A stretch of DNA of 64,000 bases, taken from positions 29,418,536 to 29,482,535 of the forward strand of contig OY365817.1 of the NCBI GenBank assembly GCA_959347315.1, in the 5' to 3' direction. Below, in pieces: positions 23,706 to 36,100 of this stretch. Source of the DNA: Bimastos eiseni (taxonomy: Eukaryota; Annelida; Clitellata; Crassiclitellata; Lumbricidae). Positions within the stretch are counted from its first letter, which is position 1; each line of letters begins with the position of its first letter. The notes under the pieces were generated by a model that saw only the letters and a program-made list of their open reading frames with translations, did no database searches and had not been told where the DNA came from. The position numbers and the translations under genes are program-made.

Positions 23706-24095
23706 ATTGTAAAGCGCCATAAAAGAAAACAATTTTTAGACTCTAATATCTTCTAATCTCATTAACATAAGTGCTCATGCAGATTGTCAGAATTGTTAAA
23801 CAAAGAGAATGATAAATTATCGTAGCGCTGCGGTAATTATTGAATTTTTCCGATCTCATATGGCGCCTCATCATGACACTACGTTGGCCTACATAGCGCA
23901 CTTATCGTGACCTGGATCCATAAATCGGTCGAGGTCGCACTATTAATCAAGACCTAAAAATAGCTCCGCACGGCTCTCTTCCTCACTATTGGTTGGAAAT
24001 GGCCTTTGACCGCAGAAACTGGGTCACGTGGTACCGTAAATCTTTTTAGTTCTCCCAGCTGATGGCCTGGATGCCGCGCAGAGAAAAGGTAAAAA

Positions 24096-24255
<160 letters not shown>

Positions 24256-24289
24256 CTTTAGTTGTGGTGTGGTGGCGTTTTAGACGGTA

Positions 24290-24568
24290 GTGCAAGGGTC
24301 TGAATTCTCGACGGATGTTGGGTTCCCAACTGTCGGGCCGGTAGTTTAGTTTGACGGGGGTGGGACAGACCAAGGAGGGGAGACACGGGGGTGAACGTGA
24401 CGAGAGGCGTGTCGGTTCCTTCGTCGGTGTGTGTCTCAATTCTTCTGTGTCTTGTTCCTGGCGAATGTAGAGCATTGTTTCGCCCCGTAAACGACAAGAG
24501 GGTATGCGCGTAGAAGGAGGATCGATCTAGGTCGGACGACGAAGAAACTGACGGGACTTAGCGATGGG
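24290..24568 (+). promoter_or_regulatory. Likely F-box gene 5' region and noncoding first exon
   Basis: The stretch is GC- and CpG-richer than its surroundings and ends in a strong donor, GATGGG|GTAAGT (intron from 24569). A matching acceptor, CTTTTCAG, ends at 25467. The transcription start is not determined. An ATG at 24564 would run GG|T across the junction to a quick TGA. Confidence 0.45.
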
Positions 24569-25476
24569 GTAAGTCCTATCCATATCCTACGCCGTATAGA
24601 TCTAATGCCGTACTCAAGCAGACATCTGTAAGAATTTATTACTACGTATTCATATATTGCATATTTTTAAAAGATTGTTGTTGCTGAATATTTATATGAC
24701 GCCGCGTTTAGAGAAGACTACAAAAGCGCTATCTAAGCTAGGAGAAGCGATGTTAGATGTGATTTAGGACAAAAGAACGTTCATCAGTTGGCATGCATGA
24801 TGCATAGATAACTAGAAATGTCGCTGGCAGCTCTCTCTATGTCTCGTTGTTTGTGAGCGTGTGGTGTGTGTTTGTGTACATCACCCAAGAGTACACAAAA
24901 TCACACTGACACACGCACACACACACGAACAGAACCCAGACATACATAGCAATGATGAGAATTTGTAAAGTACAACATTTAGGAACAACTCGCCTTTTTA
25001 ATCCTACACAAGGAGATTTAGTAAATGTTGGAAAGTCTTGCCTCACCCTTCATAATACCAGTACATGGTTAGTATGTTATTATTACCTTTTACCAAGGAT
25101 TACAGTGTTACCTCAAGAGGATTCACAAAAGGTCGATGAATGTTGTTTTAACTGAAGCTAATCTAATGCTTCCGAAATCAGAAACTGTGCTTCGACCGTG
25201 CAACGGCTTCACTGAAAATCAGGTTTACACAATATTATATTGATGATTATTGTGATTGGGATAATATTGATTTTGTTAAGGCATGGATTTGGCTTGCTAA
25301 TGCAAGGTTCTTCTGCATTAGACATCAGTCGTTTAGTTAATAATTAATTAACTAATTATCATAATTGTGGTAATTCATTATGATTGTTTTATTCAGGGTA
25401 CTTTGTTGGGCTTCTTTGATTCGTATTATATTGCATTAAATGCTAATTATTGTCTTTTGCTTTTCAGTTGTTGGTG

Positions 25477-25524
25477 ATGGACGTGTCATGGCTCAATGAG
25501 TTCCTTCGCCTGTCTTCAAAGTGA
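25477..25524 (+). promoter_or_regulatory. Upstream ORF overlapping the F-box start codon
   Basis: ATG at 25477 opens a 15-codon frame (MDVSWLNEF...) whose stop TGA (25522-25524) shares one base with the main ATG (25524-25526), as TGATG. A second ATG at 25488 gives a 3-codon ORF. Another, at 25496, opens a 75-codon frame overlapping the start of the main ORF. This suggests translational control, but no expression evidence is available. Confidence 0.5.
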
Positions 25525-26888
25525 TGATGCTGATGATGATGTCATCATCCAAACAGTCACTGGAAGTAGGAGAAAGCAGTGGAGTTGGAGGAGGGAGTGG
25601 AGTTGGAAGTACAAGCTGCTGCAGCAGCAGAGGCAAATGCCAGAAGCGACCGGCATTCAACAGTTTCTGGAAATTCTCAACAAAGAACAAACCAACCCTA
25701 ACACTCTCCTCTGGCAGAGATGAGGGGATGAAAAAGAGCGAGGCTCGCGTTTCTTCCATAACCACCCCGATGGGAAAGATTCTGGCTAAGTTGAGGACAA
25801 GAGTGGTGACCGGGGTGGCGTCCACGACCTTCCCCTTCCAGTGCCTGCCTTATTTGTGTAAGCTGAGAATCTTCTCTTTCCTTGAGACAGTGGACAAGGG
25901 AATTGCTGCTCAGGTGTGTAGCGAGTGGAACACTCTCATCCGTTGTCCCGGTTCTTGGACCTGCGTCGATCTAACGACGTTCACTCTGCACTCTTCGAAG
26001 AGCTGCTCTGAACGAATGCATCGCTGCGGTCGCGACTGCTACAAACTCTACTGTGAGCGAATGAACAAGTTTCATCGCTACCTGACATCCGTCGGTCCAG
26101 TTATGAAGAGGTTCCAGTTCGCTTACGACATCGGAGACGGTCAAGACGGATGGCTGGAGTGGATTGAGTCTCTGCTCAACGCATCCCAATGCAGGGATCT
26201 GGAGTCGGCCTATCTCAACTGGAAGGAGACGCCTGCGAAGCCTTTCTGGCCGGACGGTGACCAGTGGTCGTCCGAAGACTACAATGAACTGATGCACAGA
26301 CACCGACACAGACAGAGACAGTTCGTCAAGTTCCTTGAATTCTTTGCCTGCAGAGCTCCAAACATCTCAAAACTCGTGATGCCCTTCGACTGGTCGGCCA
26401 AATCTGTCCAAGTCCTCATCAATCTGCGTCGACTCGAGACTCTCGTTCTAGAGAAGTACTTTGTGTTCCAGGCGCTCGATCAGAGTCTGCTCGACATACT
26501 CGTCCGGTCGCTGCCTCTCCTCAAGGAGCTCGTGATTGAGGTGTGGACTCCAAGCGGAAGCGGTCTCCTCTTCTATGTCATCCAATCCTCTACGCTCCGC
26601 TACGTCGACATCTCACAGTCGCGTGGCTTCTTTCTACGAGAGGTGGACCTGCCGAACGTTCGGGTGTTCAAGGCGGGTCGCCACCTGTGGAACGGACCCC
26701 TTGTGATGGCAGACAGCGTACGCATCCCCTGCATCTACCAGGTCCTTTCGGAGGGGGCGCCCAACCTACATCAGATCAACGAGCACATCCTTCGCAAGGA
26801 CTGGAGAGAACGACCTTACGACGAACTTAATCTTATTCTTAAAGCAATGTGTTCCTGTCACCAGCACAAGAGAGGATGGATGCTATAG
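25524..26888 (+). CDS. F-box domain protein
   Basis: A single uninterrupted coding exon of 454 codons plus stop, opening MMLMMMSSS from the first ATG after an in-frame TGA. Residues about 1-100 are low-complexity (Ser/Gly/Lys). An F-box-like segment follows at about 103-145 (FQCLPYLCKLRIFSFLE, then VCSEWNTL and PGSW). The C-terminal 300 residues hold leucine-rich, LRR-like strands (LETLVLEKYF, LKELVIEVW, LRYVDISQS). The protein ends in a Cys/His-containing tail, CSCHQHKRGWML. F-box proteins dock substrates to SCF ubiquitin ligases through SKP1. The subfamily is not certain; FBXO33/FBXO39-like is possible. An upstream noncoding exon is likely (24290-24568). No AATAAA was seen before the hAT element at 27410. 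Confidence 0.85.
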   Translation: MMLMMMSSSKQSLEVGESSGVGGGSGVGSTSCCSSRGKCQKRPAFNSFWKFSTKNKPTLTLSSGRDEGMKKSEARVSSITTPMGKILAKLRTRVVTGVASTTFPFQCLPYLCKLRIFSFLETVDKGIAAQVCSEWNTLIRCPGSWTCVDLTTFTLHSSKSCSERMHRCGRDCYKLYCERMNKFHRYLTSVGPVMKRFQFAYDIGDGQDGWLEWIESLLNASQCRDLESAYLNWKETPAKPFWPDGDQWSSEDYNELMHRHRHRQRQFVKFLEFFACRAPNISKLVMPFDWSAKSVQVLINLRRLETLVLEKYFVFQALDQSLLDILVRSLPLLKELVIEVWTPSGSGLLFYVIQSSTLRYVDISQSRGFFLREVDLPNVRVFKAGRHLWNGPLVMADSVRIPCIYQVLSEGAPNLHQINEHILRKDWRERPYDELNLILKAMCSCHQHKRGWML

Positions 26889-27401
26889 TTGAATGATGAG
26901 AATTCCTCTATTCTCATACAGGTCTAGGAATTATTTTTGGATGTAATGATCAAACGATTCTTCTGAGATCTAATGGTTTCTGCTGGCAGTCTACAGCCAT
27001 GTTTTTTCTGTCTTTTTGTTTTTTGACAGCAAAAAAGTTTTGATTGAAGTTGACTCTAAGCTTTGTTCTAGGAATCTGTGAACTGTTTTGCTAAACTGGC
27101 TGCATTGTGATGGATTGAGTTTTATTCTGCCCAAATGTCTTGTCTTGTTGGATGATGTTGCTTGTTTACTGATTTTAAAGAGGGAAAATTATTTGTTACA
27201 CCAGTGATACTTGGTCAAGGTTTTGCTTTTTACTCTTATAGTTGTTGAAGGTGAAAAATTCTAGTTAAATCATTGTTAACTGTTGAAGTCGAATGACTTT
27301 GTTTTAGCCACGGATGACTTTAGAGATTGTGAGGAGACAATAACGATGAGCTCTTTTGTTGGCACTTTCTCAGAAAATGGATGACCATAAAAGTAGGGAA
27401 A

Positions 27402-28147
27402 GGAGTGACTGGTGTTGTTTTCGTTAATGAAAATGACAATTAACGAAATCTAAACGTTTTCGTTAACGAAAACTGAAACTAAATTAGGAAGAGAACAAAA
27501 ACTCAAACGAAAATAGATGCCACAAAAACTAAAGCGATATTTAGCTGGAATAAAACAAATGTTTCTGCTTGAAAATGTTCCTAACTTAGGCACATATTCG
27601 TTGTATTGCTTGATTTGTATATAATTCTGCAAATGTCATGTGACGTACCATACAGTACCTCTTCTAAGACACACGAGGAGAATGAGATGTGTTTACTTCC
27701 GGTTACTGTTTACCGCAAATTCGAATCCTATATGTTTTATTTAGCCAAAAATGTATGGAACTTACTGTGAAAAAGTTCACTTAATAAATTCAGAAATGTT
27801 GAAATTTTCATTTTTCTCAGCTGTGGTCTCACATGGCAGACCATAATAATTATGGTCTATCATTGAGCTCGATTAGAATTAAATTAGATTTAAAGAATCA
27901 TTGCTATAGCTTAACTTGATATTAAATTACTAAAGCTGTAACTAGCATACTTGAGCTAAATTATAATTAGCTTACTTGAACTAAAATCAGTGACCCAAAA
28001 CTAAAACTAACTAAAACTGTAATTGACAAAACTAAAACTAACTAAAACTATATTTGAGACACAGAAACAACAACTAAAACTATAAGTGAGGAACAATCGT
28101 AACTAAAACTAAAATTAAACCATTATTAAAACAACACTAGGAGTGAC
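27402..28147. mobile_element. Complete hAT-type MITE with 8-bp target duplication
   Basis: The element spans 27410-28139 (730 bp). It begins TGGTGTTGTTTT and ends AAAACAACACTA, 12-bp terminal inverted repeats with one mismatch. Perfect 8-bp duplications GGAGTGAC lie at 27402-27409 and 28140-28147. Subterminal CGTTAACGAAAACT and AACTAAAACTAAAACT repeats are typical of hAT MITEs. No coding capacity. Its AATAAA at 27549-27554 is the first one downstream of the F-box stop codon. Confidence 0.92.
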
Positions 28148-28513
28148 CAATATCGTCATGGCAACATGACCATCTGCAGAGACAGAAGGGACGAGGGTAA
28201 CATTGCGAGAGAGCAAGGATGAGTACGTAGCAGAACTTGTCTGACGGTTGACCAAAGTCTTTTTGTTTTATGGGGTGAACTGATCTGATTGGCTGGTTCT
28301 GTGCAGCTGAGGAGGAGGAGGATGTCTGTGACCTCTACTGCTGTCTGGGGTCATTCAGTCATTGACCTTGGTGCTTTAGATCTTGCTAAGCGTTCAGATA
28401 CTGACAGGAGGTTGGTCTGGGTGTCTAAGGTCATCTTTGTTTTGTTTTAAATTGGTCATTTAGTCACCATTTAGACAAACATGCAATTGTTGTTGTTGTT
28501 TCTATGAACAGTG

Positions 28514-28557
28514 CTGAAATATTGTATATATATACAATATTTCAGTACAATATTTCA

Positions 28558-28634
<77 letters not shown>
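28514..28634. repeat. 32-bp perfect palindrome followed by long (AT)n
   Basis: 28514-28545 is a perfect palindrome (half-site CTGAAATATTGTATAT), followed by a second TACAATATTTCAG copy and about 70 bp of AT repeats. It is prone to cruciform formation. Confidence 0.9.
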
Positions 28635-28636
<2 letters not shown>

Positions 28637-31600
28637 AGGAGTTGCTTTGCTGTGATATGAGAGTGAACTAATGTTGTCTTTGGAAAGGAAAGATAGAGAG
28701 GGAAGGAGAGAGAGACAGAGAGAGCAGGAGGGAGGGTTGGCAGGTGCTGTTGAAAATGTTCACTTAGGAAAATCTCTGTTTGATTGTCTTTATATTCTCT
28801 ACTCTGTGCTTTCTATTGATGAATTTTGCTGCTTTCAGATCTGAACATTGATGAATGAATGCACAGAGATTCAACAACAGACATTTTGTGATTTAGATTG
28901 TGACTGGTCCTTGTATATACCTTAGTTGACAATCCCTTAAACTATCCCAGATGGGCATTTCCTTAGCTTTGGCTGCTTGTGAGGGATGGACGGAAGGTGG
29001 ATGGTAGGGAGGAAGGGAAGGAGCATGGCCAGTCCTCCTCCCAGTTCTCTCCTTTGCCTTCTCATTTGCCTACTGACAGTGTGTGGTCGATGTACTCATC
29101 ATGGCTGAGTGGGAAGAGGAGCAAATGGCAGAGCAGAGATGGATGCACCCTCTCTTCATTGACCAACCACTGGACCATTCTGATCATTTGCTTCCACTCA
29201 TCAATTTCTGATTTCCTGAGAAGAGACGCTTGAACCAAGAGCATGACTGTATTGGAGGAAAGTCTCGTAATTCGTCTCATGTTCTTTTGACTCCCAACAT
29301 AACCAGTTTCTCATGTTTCTATCACTGTTGAGTGTATCATGGTTTGCAGAATTACACACAAGTGTAACATAAGCACCCCCTTGTACTAATAAACAGAGAT
29401 TGACAGCTGTGTCTATGTTTCTAAGCATTTATGTAGCGCCAGCCATGGTCGGTAGAGGCTGTTGAGGTGTGGTTGTCGTCAATATTTGGTTATTTGTCTT
29501 TGAAAGGTTATTAGGTTGTTGTATTTTCGTTGTTTTTTTTGTTTGTTGATTGATTGATTGTTTTTATCTTGACTACGTCTTAACCAACGCTTCGATTGTC
29601 AGCGTCTGTGGGCATTACCAAAACATTATATATAGTATATATATCTAGTTACATCATTCTGCTGATGACATATTCTATAATGCTTCTGATAATGTGTTTG
29701 TATATACTTGTGTTTCATGTGTTCTTGAAAGAGACAGACATACACGAGGAAAGGGAGACCGACAGATAGACAGACACAAAGAGAGACCGAGAGAGAGAAT
29801 TGTGAGCATGCTTCTGTTGTTGTTGATGATTATACTGTAAGCACTGTTAGATCTGCATATTTTCAATGTCTCTCTAGAATACAGTTTTCGGTGGAACACA
29901 TTTCAAGTTCATTTAAGACCTGCAGACCACAATATGTCTACTCCTCACATACTCTCTGATCGATTAGCTACTAAGGCCAAATTCATTTTGGATTTGACTC
30001 TGACCCAAAATTGTGTATGACATAAAAAAATGGTCCACATGGCCCCAACCAACCAATTAGATAGGTTCTCTGATGGCACAAGGAGGGGTATAACTATAGG
30101 TGTGCCTGTCTACTGAAGTTCTTGTGCCACAGCTGGCATCTGCACCAGCCACTGGTGCGACAGCGGTGTCTCGATGTGGGCCCCGCTCTGCACTAAGTGA
30201 ATGTCTCTCTGGGTGGTTGAAGAGTTGGTTGAAATGGATCAGTTGAACCAGTAAGCCAGGTACAAAAGTTGCAACTTTCAAGTTAATCTGGCACAGGTAG
30301 GATGTATGCTATGATAATCTCGAATATCAATTATATTCCAAAGAAAGCAGGAATCGAGTTTGTGGTGTCTCTACTTCTCCAACCGAGCCAAGCATATTCC
30401 AAATTGGACAACGGCCCAGGAACGCTCTGAAATCCGAAAATTTTAAATTCTGCCTATCACCAAAATCATCTGCCTCTGGCTCCTCTACCACACCTCGGAC
30501 CTTCCACTGAAAACTGATGGGTCATCTCTACTAGAAGTAGACCTACTCAGACTCCGCCGTCCCACCCTTGACGGCTACTCTGAACCCTCCTGCAAACACC
30601 TCTGACGCTCATGGCTAAAATGGTGCACTGCGCTTGGCTTTCGAGTGACGCCATAAAAGTTTGTAGATTATCCTACAATCACAATGTCTAGGTCATGGAT
30701 TCGCTAAAATTAATGTAGAGAAACGTCTACATTTAGATTTTACGGTAAAATGTCCACCACACCTGAGTATGTGAAATAGTTACTGAAATTCGCTCGTCGA
30801 AAGAAATGGATTTTGAAATGGGATGCATAGCTTTACCCCTAATCTTGCTGTGGATCTATTAACTTTTATAGGATAGCTGAAATTCAAAAGATCACCGAAA
30901 TCGTGTATCCGCGATTACCGTGAATTTTCGAAATGCTGAGTATCTTTTTCGCCTTAAAAAAAATGATTCCGTTATTTTTTTTACATTGCCCGTGAATTTC
31001 TACTACTCTTCGTTTAGATCTGAACTTCACTGCCTGGTGTTGGACTTTGTCATTACTCCAGATCAACCCAAAACGATGGGCTAGGACCAATACACAAAAT
31101 ATAGATTCCTTGCCAAATAGATTCATGGCTATAATAATAATAATAATTATGACACACTCAAGGCAAAGTCTACTTTGTAGTCGTAGCTGGGCCATAAGTT
31201 CTCCAGTACAGTATGCAGCTATTCATCCTGTCCATAAAATACAACGTAGGCGTGTTATGTAAGATTGTATGAGCGCGAGAAAGCAATATTTCTGAACTTT
31301 TTCACGTTTTATTTTTGGGATGAAGCACTTAAGTGGTTTACATTGGTTTTAATGATCTAGTAATAAGTTGCAAAATAAGATTTCTGTCTGGTCAAAACAA
31401 CCCAGGTAATCTGTCAGTGCGTATGTTTGCTGTTCATTTAAATCGCTTCTGGCCATACACTGTGCTGAAGGCCTACACTTGCACACACACGCGCGCACAC
31501 ACACACACATGGCGGTTCATGCTGGGTCTCGATCTTGCCCATCTTCGCGATCTCTGCAGCGGTCTACTTTGAGTGCACAGGGTCGTCGCTCTCTCCGCAC

Positions 31601-32039
31601 GACTTTGGTGGTTATTGTGTATTATCATGGTGGAATTTGTGGTGTAAAGAACTAGGGAGAGGAGGATGCCTAGCTCACAATGATTGTTTTTCTAAGAGCT
31701 TTTCATCCCACAATAACTATCGAACCTTGTCGTGTAGAATTTAAGTCTTAAAAGTTAACGTTATTACATGTCTTCATATTCTGCTGAGGCAAAATCAGCT
31801 AATCAGACAGAAGTTTCAGGGTTCGATCCACGATAAGAGATTCTGTTTAATCGATGAAATTAAGACAGTAGGGCAAAGGCTGTAGAGTCTGGGATACTGT
31901 TGTTTGTCCAACACATTCTAGAAAGTGTTTTGGCAGTTCACATTTAGGGTTTTTCTGTTTGCAACTTTATCGTGAGTGGGCAAACATGTGGTATCGAGGT
32001 GCTTAAGTTTCCGATAATATATGACATCTTTTGGCATGC

Positions 32040-32960
32040 TGTCATTGACAAAACAAAACAATGAGTAGGCAGCATATTGAGATATCCCAAATATGCTGAA
32101 GAATTACACGCAGCTGACTGCTAACCACAGTCCTAGTTTTGTGAATCGAGTAACCGGAGCTCAGACAAATAGCGCTGAACGTCAATGGAAGATGACAAAA
32201 TTTGACATGCCATACAAATACTGATCTCTCTATGTAGGTCAAACAAGCTAACTTAAATTTGATTCTGAATTCAACAGGGAGCCAATGCAGCTGGTGGAGT
32301 AGGGCAGAAGAGCATGTTCGTAGTGGGACACGTAGCACTGCTCGAAGCTAACGTATTTTGGATATGTTGAAGCCTTTTGAGTTCAAGGTCTGAGAGACCG
32401 ACAAAAAATGATAGCATAATCGAGGCGAGAGGAGACAAGTGAGCAGGCTATTGTTTCAGACATATTTTGAGTTAGAGCCGACCTCATGTGACGTATTGCC
32501 CTGATGTGGTAGAAACAAGATTTACAAAGGCTTATTATGTGAGGTCGAAATGTTAGCTTGCTGTCGAGGGTAACCCCAAGTGTTTTGACAGAGTCTGAAA
32601 GCGGCACAGCAGTGCCCGCCAGTTCAATGCTAGAGAGCATAGGGAAAGAACGCAGGCGTTGACAAGAGCTAAATACAATTGCTTCAGACTTGTCTGGGTT
32701 TATGGCCAAACCATTGAAACAGAACCATGCATATATGGATGAGAGGCATTCTTCCAGTTTTAATTTACCAGACTGATCAGTGTGAGACAGAGCAATATGG
32801 AGCTGAGTATCATCTGCATACTGTTGTAATTGAATTCCAAAGTGTTTAGCTATACGACTGATTGGGGAAGTAAAGACTGTAAATAATAAAGGGACGAGGA
32901 CAGATCCTTGTGGCACTCCAGCAGTGCAAAGTGTGGGCTTGTTGAACCACTCCAGAAACT
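32040..32960 (-). mobile_element. 5'-truncated LINE with reverse-transcriptase domain (family B)
   Basis: The minus strand encodes PQGSVLVPLLF, then QYADDTQLH (the YADD catalytic motif of reverse transcriptase), NPDKSEAIVF, LGVTLDSKLTF and later [18 protein letters not shown]. This is the order of the RT palm/thumb and C-terminal region of CR1/Jockey-like LINEs. The frame breaks near 32383-32340. It starts abruptly at about 32960, a typical 5' truncation, in the spacer upstream of XPC. The copy at 50800-51345 matches its 3' half at nucleotide level. Confidence 0.88.
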
Positions 32961-33167
32961 AAGACACCCCAATACTACATGTTTGCTTTTGTATGTATCT
33001 ATTTAGTGTGTCTTCAAGTATAGCTGCATAGATATATAACATCAGTTGCAGTTGTAATTAGTCTTTAGTTTTTGACCTTTGTTTTTCTAATTTCAATCGA
33101 TGGTTTTTAAATTAACTAATGGAGACATGTTCGGTTTTAACAGAATGAAAATGTGCTTTAGGGATAA

Positions 33168-36100
33168 ATGCCTCCACGAAGAAGAAGGGGGAAAGTCGTT
33201 GGTGAAGATGAAGGAGTTATTCCAGCCAAGAAAAGTCGGCAGAAGACTGACACTCCAGTGAAGGAGAGCAACGCTGAGAACAAGAGGTCATCAGGGTCAA
33301 AGAACACAAGCAGCGTGTCATTTGCTGAACGGAGTCCAGCCAAGAAACTCAGAAAGAAATTGAATCTTAAGGAAGGTTTAGATGCAGAAGTTTCTGGAAT
33401 CAACTGTTTGGTGGAAAAAGTTGAGGAGGAGGAGCAGGAGGTTGAGTCAAAGTATTTCCAAGGCGATGGCAAAGCGACAACAGTTACTCACAAAAACAAA
33501 GAAACCAACAGTCGAAGTAAATTGGATTCAAAGAAAGTCGACTCTGGCAAAAACGTAGGTCGCAACAGATCAGCTCAGGAAAAGAGAAAGGGAGCCAAAG
33601 CAGCATCAAAGGGTGGAAGAGAAAAGGATGTGAAGGATGAGGAGATGGAGGACGAGGAGGACGTTTCTACGAAGAAATCACGGAGAAGGCGGTTGTCCAT
33701 ATCAAAGAGCAAAACAGATGAAGTAAATATACATACCAAGAAAAACACAAAACAGGAATCAAACATCATTCATCCAAAGAAGAAATCTGCTTCAGCAGGA
33801 GGAGGAAGCAAAGGAGGGAAGGGAGCAAGAGGAGGGAGAGGAGGGAAAGGTGGAAGAGGAGGGAAAGGAGAACTAGAGATGGAAGAGGAGGAGGAGGAAC
33901 CTTTGGCCGGTGCAAGCGACAGTTCTGACTCCGAATCAGAATGGGAAGAAGTGGAAGGTACGTGGTTCGTCTGAGAATTATTCCATCTCAGAGAGTTGTC
34001 TTTTTTCTGCTCCCTTCTTATTGAAAGTCAGTTTTTCACATAACTTGCAATTATTTCTGATGGCATTGTCCGTCATTTCAACTTTTGTATTTACGTGTAG
34101 CATAGCAGCCGTTCATTGTATGCTGCTGCTGCTGCTGCTGTTGCTGTAGTTCCTTTGCATTGATGCTCGGATTCTTTCATTTGGTTCATTTCTTTCCATC
34201 TGTTCAGAGCTACCAGGAGTTGATGCGAACGAGGATGAGCCGTGGAAATCCCAGTTGCCGGATAAACCAGTTCAGATAACATTTGATGCATCCGAATTAG
34301 TGAAGAACAAACGGTAAGAGATTTAATGAAGAAAACGGATGTTGTTGGGTTTACTTTGCCTCATGTGGCAGCATAAGTATGATCTTCATGAGGCAACATA
34401 AGTATGGTCTTCATGATATGAATTCACTTCAGGTTAAGAGTTGATTAGAGAAATTTGGTCTGTGTTTTACTTGAAGAGTTGATTTTTCTTGCAGTCTGAG
34501 TCTTTTGGACGAATGCTGAGCCTAGGCTTAGTTTTTTCTAATAGTTATTTGAAATTCTTTGACAGGAAGAAGGGTGGTTTTGATGTGAAGGAATATTTCA
34601 GACTACAACTGAACCGATTTCGAACAGAGACCCAGAAGAATTCTCACAAGGTGACCATGTACATTTTATGTTGTTTTTATATTCATGAGAGAACAGATGA
34701 AACATTGAAAATTGTTCTGGTGACAGCTTCAAGATTTTACATATGAAGATCTAAGACATATTTATGCCCTCCAAGAGAAAGACTTTGCTAATCACGGTCA
34801 AGTAGATTAGCTAATAAGCAATAGGTTAATTAATGTGTTACTTCTGCTGTCATCAGTGGAGCATCATTGTCTTATTGTCATTGTTTTATTGTCATTGTCT
34901 TGACTTCTAGGTCCATCTGCTCTGTCTTTTGTCTCACGGACGATTCAAGAACTCTGTCTGTTGCAGCGTCATGCTTCAGTCGATTGCGCTGTCACTCGTT
35001 CCACTTGAATTCACAGACAGGTCAGCTGACAAATGGATGCCTCACCAGCTCACGATGTTTGCACGCTGGTTCAAAAAAACCATTTCGATAGATGAACCTG
35101 CAAAGGTTGACATCAATGAAGAAGTTCTGGTAATATGTTGTTTACTCTCTGAGTCTTCTTATCCCTCTTTCACTCATAGACATAGTCATCAGCCACAATT
35201 CTCACTTCTGTGGTGTTTAACATTCGGACTCATTAGATGTGTGTGCATGTGTGGACACTCCATCAAAAGCAGGCAGATGTCGCAGCTCACAGTTTCAAGA
35301 AAATGGCCAATAATGAGACAAATGCAAATTTTCATCACCCAACTATTAGTTTTAATGATGTAATAACTTTGTTACTTGCATTTAATTCAGACTCAAATCA
35401 CACATAACTTATACTTCGTGATATATTTGGCAGTTATCTCGAAATTGTGATTTGCGACATCCGCCTGATTTTCATAGAGCGTCACACATATGTGTGTATT
35501 TTGATAAAATACAATAGAAAAAAGCTTTTATTTGGAATTTGTTTCAGACTGAACGACTTGTGACTCGATTTTCCGAACGAAAGGCTCTATCGGAAGAAGA
35601 ATTCACTCTCGTATGTGAAGCTTTATTTATTGAAGAGGTCTCTAAATGAATTGTCGTGCATTGGATCTGATTGCATTTGATTCTCTGGAATTATTGATGT
35701 TGCTTGACTGTTGCAACAGCCTTCAACTGTTCGTTTTGGTTGTTCTTAGATGTTTACGATCAGCTGTCGTTCGATTGGTTTGTTCACTCGTCTCGTTTAC
35801 TCGCTTCAACCAATCACCTTCAAGCCATCGGATCTGGTGAGCGGTGAAGAGATAACATCCAGACGCTTTTATTTGATTACTTAAGGGGATTTCTTAGGCA
35901 TTCTGGTCATTCCAATCTCACGTAGGCCTTCATCTTTGTGACGTCCATAATAAATTAATGCTGTACTCTCTCTCTCTCTCTCTCTCTCCCTCCCTCTCCC
36001 TCTCTCCCTCTCTCCCTCCCTCCCTCCCTCTCTCTCTCTCTCTCTCTCTTTAAGTTAATGCATCGCAACAACATTCGAACAGTTGAAGGCTGTTGCAGCA

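Larger units (their letters stand above)
26889..33167. other. Gene-poor region between the F-box gene and XPC
   Basis: Contains the F-box 3'UTR, a complete hAT MITE (27402-28147), a palindrome and AT microsatellite (28514-28634), a GA/GACA-rich stretch (29730-29800) and a LINE fragment (32040-32960). ORFs at 28979-29280, 30057-30281 and 31047-31262 have no recognisable similarity. I see no supported gene. Confidence 0.6.

Noticed and set aside
25496..25723. 75-codon alternative start frame of the F-box gene
   Set aside because: It overlaps the main ORF in another frame and lacks similarity; the F-box motif is in the frame from 25524.
28979..29280. Overlapping ORFs on both strands
   Set aside because: Composition is somewhat protein-like, but no conserved motif, no clear splice sites and no neighbouring exons.
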